A DNA stretch of 64,000 nt from Xylanimonas oleitrophica (GTDB lineage: Bacteria; Actinomycetota; Actinomycetes; Actinomycetales; Cellulomonadaceae). Below, piece after piece: positions 1-10,373 of the stretch; the stretch's first letter is position 1; each line of letters starts with the position of its first letter. Below the pieces are notes generated by a model. The model saw only the letters and a list, made by a program, of their open reading frames with translations. It did no database searches and had not been told where the DNA came from. The translations under genes and the position numbers were made by a program. The stretch lies in NCBI RefSeq assembly GCF_003244315.1, contig NZ_QKWH01000001.1, forward strand, positions 248,001-312,000, written 5' to 3'.

Positions 1-418
1 CTCCGGAGGCCACGGTGAGCAGCTCTCGTCCCGGGTTGGCGAGAGCCAGCCGGGCGACGCCCGCGGCGTCGAGCGTGCCGAAGGGCACGTGCACCTGCAG
101 CTGCGCGGGGTGGTCGCGCGCGGCGGCGGTGAACGGGTTGGCGGCCACGACGGCCTCCAGGCGCTCGAGGGAGAGGGCGACGGCGGGGAAGGGCTCGCCG
201 AGCCGCTCCTCCAGGGCTCGGGAGACGAGGTCCGCGACGGCGGTCTCCGACGTCGCGCCGGAGGCGCCCGCCGTCGCGACGAGGTTGCCGCTGGCGGCGT
301 AGGTGCGCGCGTCGGCGAGCCCTGCCGCCGTGGCGGCCGCGCGCAGGTCGGCCGCGGGCACGCGGTGGTGCGGTCCCAGGTTCACGGCCCTCAGCAGGAC
401 GACGAACGTGTCGCTCAT
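1..418 (-). CDS. DUF1697 family protein, 3' end cut by window edge
   Basis: Reverse-strand frame open from an ATG at 418 to the window edge, 139 codons visible. The N-terminus reads MSDTFVVLLRAVNLG, then an RVPAADLR stretch and a TYAASGNLV motif; this is the typical opening of DUF1697 (PF08002) proteins, which usually run about 170-185 residues, so roughly 40 residues are missing. The family's function is not established. The gene diverges from phoH across a 365-base gap. The C-terminus lies outside the window, so nothing can be said about its end or downstream partners. Confidence 0.8.
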   Translation of the reverse strand, partial: MSDTFVVLLRAVNLGPHHRVPAADLRAAATAAGLADARTYAASGNLVATAGASGATSETAVADLVSRALEERLGEPFPAVALSLERLEAVVAANPFTAAARDHPAQLQVHVPFGTLDAAGVARLALANPGRELLTVASG

Positions 419-783
419 GCCCCCATGCTGCCCACCGCCGCCGCTCGCCCGCCAACGTGAAATCCGGGTGACATCTCCGTGACACGGCGGCGTGGGAGTG
501 GTGGCGAGAATCACACCGTCGTAGTTTGGCGACAGGGACGGTGCCTCGCCGTCCTCCGGGAGGCCAGCCGATGGGATCGACGCCCTGGTTCGGGTGGGGA
601 GCTGGACGGCCGGTCGCGGCCCGACGGCACACCGCGCGCCCGGGCGCGGCTCCCGGAGCCGGTCGCCTGCCTCACCTACGTGCCCGTGCCGCCCTGCACC
701 GAGAACCACGGGGCGGCGTCCCGTGGGGCGAGGGCAGGGGACGCGGGCGGCGACGGCGCTGACGCGCCGGAGGGAGCATCCCC
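419..783. other. Divergent intergenic region upstream of phoH
   Basis: A 365-base gap between the divergent DUF1697 and phoH genes. A TAGTTT hexamer at 522-527 could be a -10 box for phoH, which would give a leader of about 250 bases, but no convincing -35 is in register. The purine-rich GGAGGGA at 769-775 is a good ribosome binding site for the GTG at 784. No riboswitch consensus or antitoxin-like small gene was recognised. The frames open across the gap are arginine/proline-rich, as expected for non-coding high-GC DNA. Confidence 0.4.
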
Positions 784-2151
784 GTGGTCCGTACCTCTCA
801 CAACCCCGTCTCCGGCACCTCCGAGCCCCAGGGCGACAGCCGGCGAACCTTCGTCGTCGACACCTCGGTGCTCCTGTCGGACCCGCGGGCCCTGTACAGG
901 TTCGCCGAGCACGACGTCGTCCTGCCGGTCGTCGTCGTCACCGAGCTCGAGGCCAAGCGTCACCACGCAGAGCTGGGCTACTTCGCCCGCAAGGCCCTGC
1001 GGATCCTCGACGAGCTGCGCGTCGAGCACGGACGGCTCGACGCGCCCGTCCCGGTCGGCGACGCGGGCGGCACGCTGCGGGTCGAGCTCAACCACATCGA
1101 CCCCCAGGTGCTGCCCGCCGGGTTCCGGCTCGGGGACAACGACACCCGGATCCTCGCCGTCGCCGCGAACCTCGCCTCCGAGGGCCTCCAGGTCACCGTG
1201 GTCTCCAAGGACCTGCCGATGCGCGTCAAGGCGTCGGCCGTGGGGCTGGACGCCGAGGAGTACCGCGCCGAGCTGGCCGTGGACTCCGGCTGGACGGGCA
1301 TGTCCGCGATCGACGTCTCCGACGAGCAGATGTCCACGCTGTGGGAGAACGAGCAGCTCGAGATCACCGAGCTCGACCCCGCCGTCGTGGAGGCGGCTTC
1401 CCCGCTGCTGGTGCACACCGGCCTGGTGGTCCACTCCCCGCGCGGCTCGGCCCTGGGCCGGGTCACCGCCGACAAGAAGGTGCGGCTCGTGCGCGGCGAC
1501 CAGGAGCTGTTCGGCGTGCACGGCCGCTCCGCCGAGCAGCGGGTGGCGATCGACCTGCTGCTCGACGACGAGATCGGCATCGTGTCGCTCGGGGGCCGGG
1601 CGGGCACGGGCAAGTCCGCGCTCGCCCTGTGCGCGGGCCTGGAAGCGGTGCTCGAGCGCGGTCAGCACCGCAAGATCGTCGTCTTTCGGCCCCTGTACGC
1701 GGTGGGGGGCCAGGACCTCGGCTACCTGCCCGGCAGCGAGTCGGAGAAGATGAACCCCTGGGGGCAGGCCGTCTACGACACCCTCGGCGCGCTGGTCGCC
1801 CCCGAGGTGGTCGACGAGGTGATCCACCGCGAGATGCTCGAGGTGCTGCCGCTCACCCACATCCGGGGCCGGTCGCTGCACGACGCGTTCGTCATCGTCG
1901 ACGAGGCGCAGTCGCTCGAGCGCAACGTGCTCCTGACCGTGCTGTCCCGCATCGGGCAGAACTCCCGGGTGGTGCTCACGCACGACGTCGCCCAGCGCGA
2001 CAACCTGCGGGTGGGCCGTCACGACGGCGTCGCCGCCGTGATCGAGAAGCTCAAGGGTCACCCGCTGTTCGCGCACGTGACCCTGACCCGCTCGGAGCGC
2101 TCGCCCATCGCCGCGCTCGTGACCGACATGCTGGAGACGTTCGACCTGTGA
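784..2151 (+). CDS. phoH2: PhoH2-type protein: N-terminal PIN domain fused to PhoH ATPase
   Basis: 455 aa. An N-terminal PIN RNase-like domain (residues about 22-165) has acidic residues at D26 (FVVDTSVL), in VVTELEAKR and in DNDTRIL. A PhoH helicase-like ATPase follows, with Walker A GRAGTGKS (K277) and Walker B VIVDEAQ (D373, E374). PIN-PhoH proteins of mycobacteria are described as RNA-unwinding ribonucleases; a role in RNA turnover is inferred from that. GTG start, with GGAGGGA nine bases upstream. In mycobacteria a small antitoxin gene (phoAT) precedes phoH2; none is recognisable here. A strong hairpin follows the stop. Confidence 0.9.
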   Translation: MVRTSHNPVSGTSEPQGDSRRTFVVDTSVLLSDPRALYRFAEHDVVLPVVVVTELEAKRHHAELGYFARKALRILDELRVEHGRLDAPVPVGDAGGTLRVELNHIDPQVLPAGFRLGDNDTRILAVAANLASEGLQVTVVSKDLPMRVKASAVGLDAEEYRAELAVDSGWTGMSAIDVSDEQMSTLWENEQLEITELDPAVVEAASPLLVHTGLVVHSPRGSALGRVTADKKVRLVRGDQELFGVHGRSAEQRVAIDLLLDDEIGIVSLGGRAGTGKSALALCAGLEAVLERGQHRKIVVFRPLYAVGGQDLGYLPGSESEKMNPWGQAVYDTLGALVAPEVVDEVIHREMLEVLPLTHIRGRSLHDAFVIVDEAQSLERNVLLTVLSRIGQNSRVVLTHDVAQRDNLRVGRHDGVAAVIEKLKGHPLFAHVTLTRSERSPIAALVTDMLETFDL

Positions 2152-2168
2152 CGCCGCCGGCCGGCGTA

Positions 2169-2202
2169 CGCCGCCCCCGGACCGCGTGGTCCGGGGGCGG
2201 CG
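2169..2202. terminator. Bidirectional terminator hairpin between phoH2 and the GH3 gene
   Basis: A perfect 15-bp stem (2169-2183 with 2188-2202) and a GCGT loop lie between two convergent genes, 17 bases after the phoH2 stop and 46 bases from the GH3 stop. There is no clean U-tract, which is common in high-GC actinobacteria. Confidence 0.75.
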
Positions 2203-2248
2203 TCGTCACCAGGTGGACACCAGGGGCTGAACGGGCGGCGCCGGGGCG

Positions 2249-4576
2249 TCAGCGCACGGCGAAGCCGGCCCGCAGCAGCACCGCGTCGCGCGACGACGGG
2301 CCCACCAGCAGCTCGAAGTCGCCCGGCTCGACGACGCGGGCACCGGTCGCGTCCACGATGGTGCAGTCGGCCACGGGCAGCTCGAGCTCGACCACCCGGC
2401 GGGCACCCGGCTCGAGGTCCACCTGCCGGAACGCCTTGAGCTCCTTGTCCGCCCAGCTCGCCGAGGTCACCAGGTCGCTGACGTACAGCTGCACCGTCTC
2501 GCGCGCCGGCCGGCGCCCCGTGTTGGTCACGGTGACGCGCGCCCGCACCACCTCGTCGCGACCGACGACGGGGGAGAGCACCTCCAGGTCCGAGTAGGCC
2601 ACGGTGGTGTAGCTCAGGCCCTCGCCGAACGCGAACGCCGGGCTCTGCGTCAGGTCCGCGTACCGGCTGCCGTGCTGCCCGCGCACCTGGTTGTAGTAGG
2701 TGGGCTGCTGTCCCACGTGCCGGGCGAACGAGATCGGCAGGCGGCCGGACGGCTCCACCAGGCCGAGCAGCAGCTCGGCCAGCGCCCGCCCGCCCTGCAT
2801 GCCGGGGTTGGCGGCCCACACCAGCGCCGCCGCCTCCAGCGCGGCCGGCGGCAGCACCAGCGGCTTGGACGCCAGCAGCACGACGACGAGCGGGGTGCCC
2901 GTCTCCCGGCACGCCGCGGACAGCGCCTCCAGCATCGCCACCTGCCCGCCCATCAGCTCGAGCGTCGCGGTGGAGCGACCCTCGCCGACGAGCTCGATGC
3001 GGTCACCCACCACGGCCACCACGTGGTCGGCCTCGCGCGCCGCCGCGACCGCCTCGGCGATCAGCCTCTCGTCCGGCGGGCACGGCACCACGACCGGGGG
3101 CCGCGGCTGCCCGTCGGGGAACGTGGCCCCCTCCGGGTCCGGCTCGAGCGTGAGGATGTCGGCACCGCGGGCGTGGCTGACCTCCCAGCCCGCCGGCACC
3201 AGCTCGCGCAGGCCGTCGAGCACCGTGGTGATCATCTCCCGCGGGTGCCCGTCAGGGATCCAGCCCGCCTGGCCGCTGTTGCCCGCCCAGTCGCCCAGCT
3301 GCGTCTGGGCGTCGTCCGCCAGCGGCCCGACGACGGCCACGCGGCGCGGGACCACCGCCTGCCCGTCCGCGGCGACGGCTCGTCCCGCGGGCCCCGCCAC
3401 GAGGTCGCCGCCCAGCGGCAGCGCCGGCCGGCCGTCCACGGGCTCGTTGCGCAGCAGCACCAGGGACCGGCGCGCCACCTCCAGGTTGAGGTCCTGGTGC
3501 GAGCCCACCACCGCGGCGATGCGCTCGCGGGAGGGGCGGCGCCGGTCCTCGAACAGCCCCAGCTCGAACTTGAGCGTGAGGATGCGCTCCACGGCCCGGT
3601 CGAGGTCCGCCTCCGCCATGAGCCCCAGGTCGATGGCCTTGAGCGCGCCCTCGAAGAAGTCCGGCGTCGTCATGACCATGTCGTTGCCCGCCTTCACGGC
3701 GGCCGCGGCGGCGTGCGCGTGGTCGGGCTGCACCTTCTGCTCCCACACCATGCGGCCGACGTTGTCCCAGTCGGTGACGAGGGTGCCGGTGTAGCCCCAC
3801 TCGCCGCGCAGCACCTCCGAGAGGAGCCAGTCGTTGACGGTGATGGGCACGCCGTCGGTGGTCTGGTAGCCGAGCATGAACGTGCGGCAGCCCTCCCGGG
3901 CGACCCGCTCGAACGGCGGCAGGAACCAGGAGCGCAGCTTGCGCCGGGAGATGTCGGCCTCCGACGCGTCGCGGCCACCCTGCGTCTCCGAGTACCCGGC
4001 GAAGTGCTTGGCGGTGGCGAGGATCGCCGTGGGGTCGGTCAGGCCCTGGCCCTGGTAGCCGCGCACGGCGGCCGACGCCAGCTCGCCGATCAGCAGCGGG
4101 TCCTCGCCGAACGTCTCGTCCACCCGCCCCCAGCGCAGGTCACGGGCGATGCACAGCACCGGCGAGAACGTCCAGTGGATCCCCGTGGCCGAGACCTCCA
4201 CGGCTGTGGCCCGGGCCATGCGCTCGACCAGGTCGGCGTCCCACGAGGCGGCCATGCCGAGCTGGGTGGGGAAGATCGTGGCGCCCTCGAAGAACGAGTG
4301 GCCGTGGATGCAGTCCTCCCCGATGAGCAGGGGGATGCGCAGCCGGGTGGCGTCGGTGAGGTCGTGCGCCTGCAGCACCCGCTCGGGCGAGGCGTGCAGG
4401 ATCGAGCCCACCTGACGGCGCAGCACGTGGTCGGCCAGGTCGTCGCGCGCGTCCAGCTGCAGCATCTGACCCACCTTCTCCTCGGCGGTCATGCGGCTGA
4501 GCAGGTCGCGCACGCGCTCGGCCACCGGGAGCGCCGGGTCGAGGTAGGGCAGGACGTCCGTCTGGGGTGCGGTCAC
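2249..4576 (-). CDS. GH3 family beta-glucosidase / beta-xylosidase, intracellular
   Basis: 775 aa from a GTG at 4576 that shares GTGA with the stop of the upstream permease; GAGGAG lies eight bases upstream. GH3 layout: N-terminal TIM barrel with MTAEEKVGQML, the substrate-binding KHFAGY and the nucleophile region LVTDWDNV (D269 probable nucleophile), then the C-terminal alpha/beta sandwich and a fibronectin-III-like domain near the end (VTVTNTGRRPARETVQLY). There is no signal peptide, so it should act in the cytoplasm on sugars imported by the five upstream transporter genes. The arrangement resembles the Thermotoga beta-glucoside system (bglEFGKL with GH3 BglB). Glucosidase versus xylosidase cannot be settled from motifs. 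Confidence 0.9.
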   Translation of the reverse strand: MTAPQTDVLPYLDPALPVAERVRDLLSRMTAEEKVGQMLQLDARDDLADHVLRRQVGSILHASPERVLQAHDLTDATRLRIPLLIGEDCIHGHSFFEGATIFPTQLGMAASWDADLVERMARATAVEVSATGIHWTFSPVLCIARDLRWGRVDETFGEDPLLIGELASAAVRGYQGQGLTDPTAILATAKHFAGYSETQGGRDASEADISRRKLRSWFLPPFERVAREGCRTFMLGYQTTDGVPITVNDWLLSEVLRGEWGYTGTLVTDWDNVGRMVWEQKVQPDHAHAAAAAVKAGNDMVMTTPDFFEGALKAIDLGLMAEADLDRAVERILTLKFELGLFEDRRRPSRERIAAVVGSHQDLNLEVARRSLVLLRNEPVDGRPALPLGGDLVAGPAGRAVAADGQAVVPRRVAVVGPLADDAQTQLGDWAGNSGQAGWIPDGHPREMITTVLDGLRELVPAGWEVSHARGADILTLEPDPEGATFPDGQPRPPVVVPCPPDERLIAEAVAAAREADHVVAVVGDRIELVGEGRSTATLELMGGQVAMLEALSAACRETGTPLVVVLLASKPLVLPPAALEAAALVWAANPGMQGGRALAELLLGLVEPSGRLPISFARHVGQQPTYYNQVRGQHGSRYADLTQSPAFAFGEGLSYTTVAYSDLEVLSPVVGRDEVVRARVTVTNTGRRPARETVQLYVSDLVTSASWADKELKAFRQVDLEPGARRVVELELPVADCTIVDATGARVVEPGDFELLVGPSSRDAVLLRAGFAVR

Positions 4577-5682
4577 GGGAGGGGCTCCTCGGTGGGGGAG
4601 GGGGTGGAGGTCGGCCGGGCGTCCGCCGTGCCCGCGGCGGGGGCGGCGTCGGCGCGCGTGCCGGCGCGGGCTGCGGGGCGCGCCGCCGGGCGCACGGCCG
4701 TCACGGCGCTGGTCGCACGGAGGCCCTTCTTGCGCAGCGCACGGGCACGCTCGCCCGCGGACCGCAGGCGCGGGTTCACGTACTCGTCGATGCCGAAGTT
4801 GACGAGCGAGAGCGCGGTGCCGAGCAGGGCGATGGCCAGGCCCGCGGGCACGTACCACCACCAGAAGTCGGGGAACGCGCCGTTCTGCTGGGCCCAGTAC
4901 AGGATCGTGCCCCAGTTGAGGTTGGTGATCGGGATGACGCCGATGAACGCCAGGGTGGTCAGGCCCAGCACTGCCGCGGTCACCGTGCCCACGAAGGACG
5001 ACGCGATGATCGCCGTCAGGTTGGGCAGCATCTCCACGGTGATGATCCGCCACAGCGGCTCGCCGTTGGCCCGCGCCGCCTGGACGAAGTCCCGGTTGCG
5101 CAGCGACAGCGTCTGGGCGCGCAGCACCCGCCCGCCCCACGCCCACCCGGTCAGCGCCAGCACGGCCGAGACGAGCAGCAGGCTCGGGTTCTCCTGCTGG
5201 GAGGCCACGATGATCATCAGCGGCAGGCCCGGCAGCACCAGGAACACGTTGGTCAGCGCCGAGAGTGACTCGCTGCGCCAGCCGCCCACGTAGCCGGCCG
5301 TCACGCCCACCACCACGGCGATGATCGTGGCGATCAGGCCCGCGGTGAACCCGACCACGAGCACCCCGCGGGTGCCCAGCACGATCTGGCTGAAGACGTC
5401 CTCGCCCATGTGCGTGGTGCCCAGCCAGTGGGCCGCCGAGGGCGGCTGCTTGAGGGCGTCGAAGTCCTTGTCGAGCGGGCCGTAGGGCGCGATGACGTCG
5501 CCGAGCGCCGCCAGCAGCACGAAGAACCCGAGGATCGCCAGCCCGGTGATCGACTTGGCGTTGCGGAACATCGCGAACGCGCCCGCGGCGCCGCGCCCGC
5601 GGCGTGCGGCCACCGGCGTGGTCGGCTCCGGCGTCGTCGGCGTGCCGCTCTCGGCGGCCTGGGCGAGGGAGGTGGTGGACAC
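4573..5682 (-). CDS. ABC transporter permease (DppC/OppC type), oligosaccharide/peptide family
   Basis: 369 aa. Integral inner-membrane permease with an N-terminal cytoplasmic stretch, a first membrane segment (ITGLAILGFFVLLAALG) and the coupling-helix region QAARANGEPLWRI that contacts the ATPase. About 55 residues of Pro/Ala/Arg-rich tail follow the last membrane segment, longer than usual. GTG start one base after the upstream permease stop; its own stop overlaps the GH3 start. Operon position suggests it helps import a beta-linked oligosaccharide rather than peptides, but the family covers both. Confidence 0.88.
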   Translation of the reverse strand: MSTTSLAQAAESGTPTTPEPTTPVAARRGRGAAGAFAMFRNAKSITGLAILGFFVLLAALGDVIAPYGPLDKDFDALKQPPSAAHWLGTTHMGEDVFSQIVLGTRGVLVVGFTAGLIATIIAVVVGVTAGYVGGWRSESLSALTNVFLVLPGLPLMIIVASQQENPSLLLVSAVLALTGWAWGGRVLRAQTLSLRNRDFVQAARANGEPLWRIITVEMLPNLTAIIASSFVGTVTAAVLGLTTLAFIGVIPITNLNWGTILYWAQQNGAFPDFWWWYVPAGLAIALLGTALSLVNFGIDEYVNPRLRSAGERARALRKKGLRATSAVTAVRPAARPAARAGTRADAAPAAGTADARPTSTPSPTEEPLP

Positions 5683-5683
5683 G

Positions 5684-6676
5684 TCATGCCTCCGTCTGGC
5701 GCGTGCGCGGGTCGAGCACGGCGTAGGCGACGTCGGCCAGGACGTTCGCCACGAGCACCGTGAGGGTGATGACCAGGAACAGGCCCTGCATCAGCGGGTA
5801 GTCCTTGGCCGCGGTGGCGTCGAGCAGCAGCTTGCCGACGCCGGGGTAGGAGAAGACGAGCTCCATGACGAGCGTGCCGCCCACGATGAACCCGAGGGCC
5901 AGGGCGAAGCTGGACAGCTGGGGCAGCACCGCGTTGCGCGCCGCGTACCGGGTCAGCACCCGCCGGTTGCTCAGCCCCTTGGCCTGCGCCACCGTGACGT
6001 AGTCCTCGTCGAGCACCGTGATCATCATGTTGCGCATCCCCAGCACCCAGCCGCCGAGCGACGCCAGCACGATGGTCAGCGCGGGGAGGGTGCCGTGCCG
6101 GATCACCTGGCCCACGAAGTCGAGGGTCAGGGCGGGCACCGCCCCCTTGTCGTAGGCGTGCGAGGCCGGGAACCAGCCCAGCGTGGTGGAGAAGAACGCG
6201 ATCGCGATCAGGCCCATCCAGAAGTACGGCACCGTGGAGAAGAACGTCGCCACCGGCACCACCACGTCGGCCCGGCTGCCGCGGTTCCACCCGATGAGGG
6301 CACCCAGCGACGTGCCGATCACGAAGCTCAGCACCGTGGCGACGCCCACCAGGCCGATCGTCCACGGCAGGGCCACCGCGATGACCTCCGTGACGGGCGC
6401 GAGGCCCTTGGAGAACGCGCGGCCCAGGTCGCCCGAGAGCATCAGCACCCAGTAGTCGCCGTACTGCTGCAGCAGCGTCCTGTCGGAGTCCAGACCGAAC
6501 AGCGTGCGCAGCGACGCCGCAGCCTCCGGGCTGATGCGGCCCTGGTTCCTGGCCATGTACGCGGAGACCGGGTCGCCCTTCATCATCCGCGGCAGGAAGA
6601 AGTTGATGGTGATGGCCGCCCAGGCCGTGAACAGGTAGAAGGCGGCGCGGCGCGCGAAGAACCGCACGGTCGTCAT
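5684..6676 (-). CDS. ABC transporter permease (DppB/OppB type)
   Basis: 330 aa. The start is the ATG at 6676, which overlaps the upstream ATPase stop (ATGA). Standard OppB/DppB layout: membrane segment at the N-terminus (FYLFTAWAAITINFFLP), a periplasmic-side loop with LLQQYGDYWVLMLSGDLG, five further segments, and the conserved coupling region VTVAQAKGLSNRRVL. The C-terminal DVAYAVLDPRTR is typical for the subfamily. It partners the DppC-type gene downstream. Confidence 0.9.
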   Translation of the reverse strand: MTTVRFFARRAAFYLFTAWAAITINFFLPRMMKGDPVSAYMARNQGRISPEAAASLRTLFGLDSDRTLLQQYGDYWVLMLSGDLGRAFSKGLAPVTEVIAVALPWTIGLVGVATVLSFVIGTSLGALIGWNRGSRADVVVPVATFFSTVPYFWMGLIAIAFFSTTLGWFPASHAYDKGAVPALTLDFVGQVIRHGTLPALTIVLASLGGWVLGMRNMMITVLDEDYVTVAQAKGLSNRRVLTRYAARNAVLPQLSSFALALGFIVGGTLVMELVFSYPGVGKLLLDATAAKDYPLMQGLFLVITLTVLVANVLADVAYAVLDPRTRQTEA

Positions 6677-7472
6677 CGCCGGGTCCCCTCTCTCGTCTGC
6701 GCGAAGTGCTTGTCCGGGTCCGGGGAGGCGGCCAGCAGCGCCTGCGTGTACTCGTGCTGCGGGCGCAGGATGACGTCGTCGGCAGGGCCGCGCTCCACCA
6801 CCCGCCCGCGGTGCAGCACCACGATCTCGTCGCTGAAGTGCCGGGCCGTGGCCAGGTCGTGCGTGATGTAGAGGACGCCCAGGTCGCGCTCCCGCTGCAG
6901 GTCCGCCAGCAGGTTCAGCACCCCCAGCCGGATCGACACGTCGAGCATCGACACCGGCTCGTCGGCCACCAGGAGCGAGGGGCGCGAGGCCAGCGCCCGC
7001 GCGATCGCCACCCGCTGCCGCTGCCCGCCGCTCAGCTCGTGCGGCCGGCGGTCCACCGTGGCCGCGGGGTCCAGCCGCACGCGCTCCAGCAGGCGGTGCA
7101 CCTCCGCCTCGACCTCCTCGGCCGGCACCACGTGGTCCAGCCGCAGCGGCCGCTCCAGGTGGTGACGCACCGTGTGGTACGGGTTCAGCGAGGCGAACGG
7201 GTCCTGGAACACCATCCGCACCTGCTGGCGGTAGCGCCGCAGCGCCCGCCCGCGACGGGGGACCGGCGCGCCGTCCAGCAGCACCTGGCCCGACGTCGCC
7301 CGCTCCAGCTGGGTGATGATCTTCGCGATCGTCGACTTGCCCGACCCGGACTGGCCCACCAGCGCCACCGTGCGCCCCGACGCGATCGTCACGCTCACGT
7401 CGTCGAGCGCCAGCATGTCGCCGGCGCCCCGCACGCGGTAGCGCTTGGTCACGTGCGAGAGCTCGAGCACGC

Positions 7473-7476
<4 letters not shown>
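6673..7476 (-). CDS. ABC transporter ATP-binding protein (DppF/OppF type)
   Basis: 267 aa. Complete nucleotide-binding domain: Walker A GQSGSGKST, Q-loop region MVFQDPFASLNP, signature LSGGQRQR, Walker B LLVADEPVSMLD and H-loop YITHD. The start at 7476 overlaps the preceding gene (ATGA) and the stop overlaps the permease start, so it is translationally coupled on both sides. With the DppD-type protein it forms the ATPase heterodimer of the sugar or peptide importer. Confidence 0.9.
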
Positions 7477-8333
<857 letters not shown>

Positions 8334-8352
8334 GCTCGTTCCTTCGTTCGGC

Positions 8353-8421
8353 CGTCGCGGCGGCGGCGCGCGCGGGACCAGGCCCTGGGGACCGGGCCTC
8401 GTGCGCGCCGCCGCCGCGACG
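8353..8421 (-). terminator. Long intercistronic hairpin after the binding-protein gene
   Basis: A perfect 19-bp GC-rich stem pairs 8353-8371 with 8403-8421 around a loop of about 30 bases that can itself partly pair. It lies between the stop of the binding-protein gene (8434) and the start of the DppD-type gene (8333). It probably acts as a partial terminator or mRNA-stabilising element favouring binding-protein expression, as in the malE-malF spacer. Confidence 0.7.
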
Positions 8422-8433
8422 GGGGGAGGGGCC

Positions 8434-10104
8434 TCAGCTCGCGGGCTCGAGCGAGGTGAGGATCAGCACGGCCGACGGCTGCGTCGGGTCGGGGTTGGCG
8501 TACGGGTCGTCCTCGCCCGGCCAGCCCACGTAGCTGCGCGTGTTGAACTCGCCGATGAACGGGCGGGTCCCCACCGGGATCACGGGCACCTGCTCGACGA
8601 AGACCTGCTGGACCGTCTCGAGCGCCTGGGCCCGGGCGGCGTCGTCGGTGGCGCCGGCGTACGCGTCGAGCGCGGCCGTGGCCTCCGGGCTGTCGAACCG
8701 GCCGAAGTTGTAGTCCGCGGCCTCGCCGAGCGGCTTGAGCCAGCGCCCGTCCATGGTGTCGCTGTACAGGTCGTACGGCGTGGCGCCGGTGTCGGTCCAG
8801 TGCAGGATCGCCTGGAAGTCGCCCTCGCCCTTGGCTGCCCACCACGTGTCCGAGTCGGGCGTGTCCACCGTGGCCTGGGCGCCCAGCTCCTTGGCGGAGT
8901 CGGCGATGAGGCTGATGCCCGTCACGTAGTCGCTCCAGCCCTGCGGCACCGTGAGCGCGAAGCTCACCGGCTCGCCGTCCGGGTCCACGAGCGACTCGCC
9001 CACGCCCGTGTAGCCGGCGTCGGTGAGGATCTTGCGCGCGGCATCCACGTCGACGGCGTAGTCCTGGCCCTGGTAGGCGTCGGTGATGAAGGCGTCACCG
9101 GCGGGCGTGGGCAGGCCGGTGACCGAGGTCAGCTCCGGCACCCCGCCCTCGCGGGCGATCTGCTGGTGCTTCTTGCGGTCCACGACCAGGTTCATGGCCT
9201 TGCGGAACGCGACGTCGTCGAACGGCTTGGTGGCGGTGTTGACGAACATCGCGTCGATGCCCAGGCCCGCAGCCGCCCAGTAGACGTTGGCCGGGTCCTT
9301 GTCGAGATAGGCCGACTGGACGTTCGGGATGAACGCCTGGGCCCAGTCCGCGTCACCGTTGGCCAGGGCGGTGGTCAGCGCCGTGTTGTCGTTGTACGAC
9401 ACGTAGTAGAGGGTCGGCACCGCCAGGTCGCCGCCCCAGTAGTCGTCGCGCGCGGTGAGCTGGACGCTCTGCGAGGAGTACTGGCTGAGCACGTACGGGC
9501 CGGTGCCGACCGGGTCGAGGTTCGGGTCGGTGGTGGGGTCGTCGACCGCTTCCCACACGTGCGCCGGGACGATGTGCTTGTGCAGCACCTTGTCCTGCTT
9601 GACGTACATGGAGCTGCCGAACGTGATGGTCACCGCGTCGCCGTCGACCGTGACGTCCTGGATGCCCAGGGCCGCGTTGTCGAGCTCGGGCTTCTCCGTC
9701 AGGAGGCGGAACGTGAACGCGATGTCCTCGGCCGTGAAGGGTTCGCCGTCGTTCCAGGTGACGCCGTCACGGGCGACGACGGTCAGGGAGGTGTAGTCGT
9801 CGTTCCAGGTGAGCTCCTGGGCGAGCCACGGGCGCACCTCGTCGGTGGGGTCCACCAGGTTGACGAACGCCAGGGGCTCGAGGATCGCGTTGATGTACCC
9901 GAGCTTCATGGCGGACGAGTCGCCCACCCACGGGTTGTTGGACTCGGTGGCGATGGCGCCGTCGGGCTTGGCGATCGTCAGCGCGGCGCCGGCTCCGCCC
10001 GCGCCCTGGGCGGGCTCGCCGCCCGACGCGCCGCCCGAGCAGGCGGCGAGCAGCAGGGCCGCCACCGTTCCGGCGGCGACGGCGGCAGGGATCTTCAACC
10101 TCAT
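8434..10104 (-). CDS. ABC transporter substrate-binding lipoprotein, family 5 (SBP_bac_5)
   Basis: 556 aa from an ATG at 10104, with GAGGAG six bases upstream. The lipoprotein signal ends in LLLAAC (lipobox cysteine near residue 22), followed by a Gly/Ser/Ala linker and a family-5 solute-binding fold ([20 protein letters not shown] and the ribosome-like [12 protein letters not shown] stretch). First gene of the operon that ends with the GH3 enzyme, so the likely ligand is a beta-linked oligosaccharide; other members of the same fold bind peptides. Longer in-frame starts further upstream lack a signal peptide and were rejected. Confidence 0.9.
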   Translation of the reverse strand: MRLKIPAAVAAGTVAALLLAACSGGASGGEPAQGAGGAGAALTIAKPDGAIATESNNPWVGDSSAMKLGYINAILEPLAFVNLVDPTDEVRPWLAQELTWNDDYTSLTVVARDGVTWNDGEPFTAEDIAFTFRLLTEKPELDNAALGIQDVTVDGDAVTITFGSSMYVKQDKVLHKHIVPAHVWEAVDDPTTDPNLDPVGTGPYVLSQYSSQSVQLTARDDYWGGDLAVPTLYYVSYNDNTALTTALANGDADWAQAFIPNVQSAYLDKDPANVYWAAAGLGIDAMFVNTATKPFDDVAFRKAMNLVVDRKKHQQIAREGGVPELTSVTGLPTPAGDAFITDAYQGQDYAVDVDAARKILTDAGYTGVGESLVDPDGEPVSFALTVPQGWSDYVTGISLIADSAKELGAQATVDTPDSDTWWAAKGEGDFQAILHWTDTGATPYDLYSDTMDGRWLKPLGEAADYNFGRFDSPEATAALDAYAGATDDAARAQALETVQQVFVEQVPVIPVGTRPFIGEFNTRSYVGWPGEDDPYANPDPTQPSAVLILTSLEPAS

Positions 10105-10234
10105 CGTTGACTCCTCGTGGAGGTGGTGGGCGCTGCACGCGGCGGCGCACCGGGGGTGCTGTGCTGGCCCGGCGCGCGTTCCGGGGGCGTCGATGACCCC
10201 GGCGGGACCGCTCCGGACGAGCGATGCGTGCACG

Positions 10235-10252
10235 TTACAGTCCGGTAAGTAA
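10235..10252. promoter_or_regulatory. Probable TetR-type operator between the uptake operon and the divergent regulator
   Basis: Sequence TTACAGTCCGGTAAGTAA: an 18-bp palindrome of the form TTAC-N3-CCGG-N3-GTAA, centred 131 bases upstream of the binding-protein start and 130 bases upstream of the tetR start. Its length and symmetry fit the paired-helix sites bound by TetR dimers. The region around it is noticeably AT-richer than its surroundings, consistent with overlapping divergent promoters. Confidence 0.6.
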
Positions 10253-10373
10253 GTTTGAGAAGACGAGGGACCGGACTTCACCATCACGAATCGGCAACGG
10301 ACTGCCGCCGGACCTGCCAGAGCCGGGCGTAGACTCGCCGCAGCCTTCCCAGAACAGGACGTGATCGACCGCC

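Noticed and set aside
540-783. A c-di-AMP (ydaO-type) riboswitch in the phoH2 leader
   Set aside because: Some GGGA and GCC blocks are reminiscent, but the conserved core blocks are not present in order.
10105-10373. CebR-type (LacI family) operator upstream of the beta-glucoside-type operon
   Set aside because: No TGGGAGCGCTCCCA-like site was found. The only clear palindrome is the TetR-like one at 10235-10252.
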